The notes under the pieces: model-generated
The model's database searches: none
What the model was told of the DNA's origin: nothing
What the model saw: only the letters and a program-made list of their open reading frames with translations
Translations under genes and position numbers: made by a program
In this document: positions 28,633 to 28,651 of the stretch, piece after piece
Position numbering within the stretch: the first letter of the stretch is position 1
Layout of the letters: every line of letters starts with the position of its first letter
Assembly: GCA_032718475.1 (NCBI GenBank)
Contig: JAUCBJ010001535.1
Location: forward strand, 1-28,651
DNA from: Nemertoderma westbladi
Lineage: Eukaryota > Xenacoelomorpha > Nemertodermatida > Nemertodermatidae
Length of the DNA stretch: 28,651 nucleotides
Direction of reading: 5' to 3'

Positions 28633-28651
28633 GTTAGTTGAAGAAGTCAAA

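Larger units (their letters stand above)
10059..28651 (+). other. PNN: Pinin gene, 5' part (six coding exons; 3' end beyond window)
   Basis: Six coding exons at 10059-10192, 14876-14932, 15932-16012, 21686-21764, 21948-22060 and 28557-28632 total 540 nt, 180 codons with no internal stop. Junction phases are 2, 2, 2, 0, 2 and 0 and all match. Donors are GTAAGT, GTTAGT, GTTAGT, GTGAGT, GTAAGT and GTTAGT; every acceptor ends in AG. Identification rests on exon 6 (NRRMFGMLLGTLQQF), which matches the start of the conserved pinin/SDK/memA domain, on its distance from the N-terminus (about residue 155, similar to vertebrate pinin), and on a short N-terminal coiled coil followed by a basic Gly/Arg-rich linker. 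Pinin family proteins act in nuclear speckles with the exon-junction periphery in pre-mRNA splicing. Introns are about 4.7, 1.0, 5.7, 0.18 and 6.5 kb and hold almost only repeats. The rest of the conserved domain and the C-terminal region lie downstream. Confidence 0.88.

Overview
The window is eukaryotic nuclear DNA. It holds one recognisable host gene, the 5' half of a pinin (PNN) orthologue on the + strand. Six coding exons (10059-28632) carry consensus GT/AG junctions, and their phases chain without error into 180 codons. The gene continues past the right edge. The rest is introns and upstream DNA packed with transposons and tandem repeats. Large AT-rich introns, a LINE with an APE-type endonuclease, piggyBac- and hAT-type MITEs and a hammerhead ribozyme point to an animal, most likely a marine invertebrate such as an echinoderm. 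The species guess is weak.

Layout. 1-4017 is upstream AT-rich DNA with a 32-bp tandem repeat, a rearranged LINE copy (A) and a degenerate ~50-bp repeat. 4018-9623 is a minisatellite of about 66 units of ~84 bp, ending about 435 bp before the pinin start codon. Intron 1 (10193-14875) holds a 459-bp hAT-like MITE, a piggyBac-like MITE, and a second MITE of the first family containing another TIR element that itself contains a third. Intron 2 (14933-15931) holds a hammerhead ribozyme motif on the - strand and a 22-bp tandem repeat. Intron 3 (16013-21685) holds LINE copy B inside a 24-26-bp minisatellite, then about 63 units of a 42-bp minisatellite ending 61 bp before exon 4. Intron 4 is only 183 bp. 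Intron 5 (22061-28556) holds LINE copy C inside a second 42-bp minisatellite (about 66 units), then a head-to-head pair of LINE fragments.

Pinin is a nuclear-speckle/exon-junction-associated splicing protein, also reported at desmosomes. Nothing else looks like a functional host gene. The long open frames in the minisatellites follow from unit lengths divisible by three, and every LINE copy is truncated and frameshifted or rearranged.

Most notable observations: the three-level transposon nest with target-site duplications; the antisense hammerhead ribozyme; a LINE family whose copies sit inside unrelated minisatellites; a recurrent 6-bp insertion turning TA into TACCGGTA in two unrelated arrays, with the same motif doubled in pinin exon 1; and a piggyBac MITE with three palindromic AGGTCA-type sites. 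All calls come from reading the sequence; no database search was possible.
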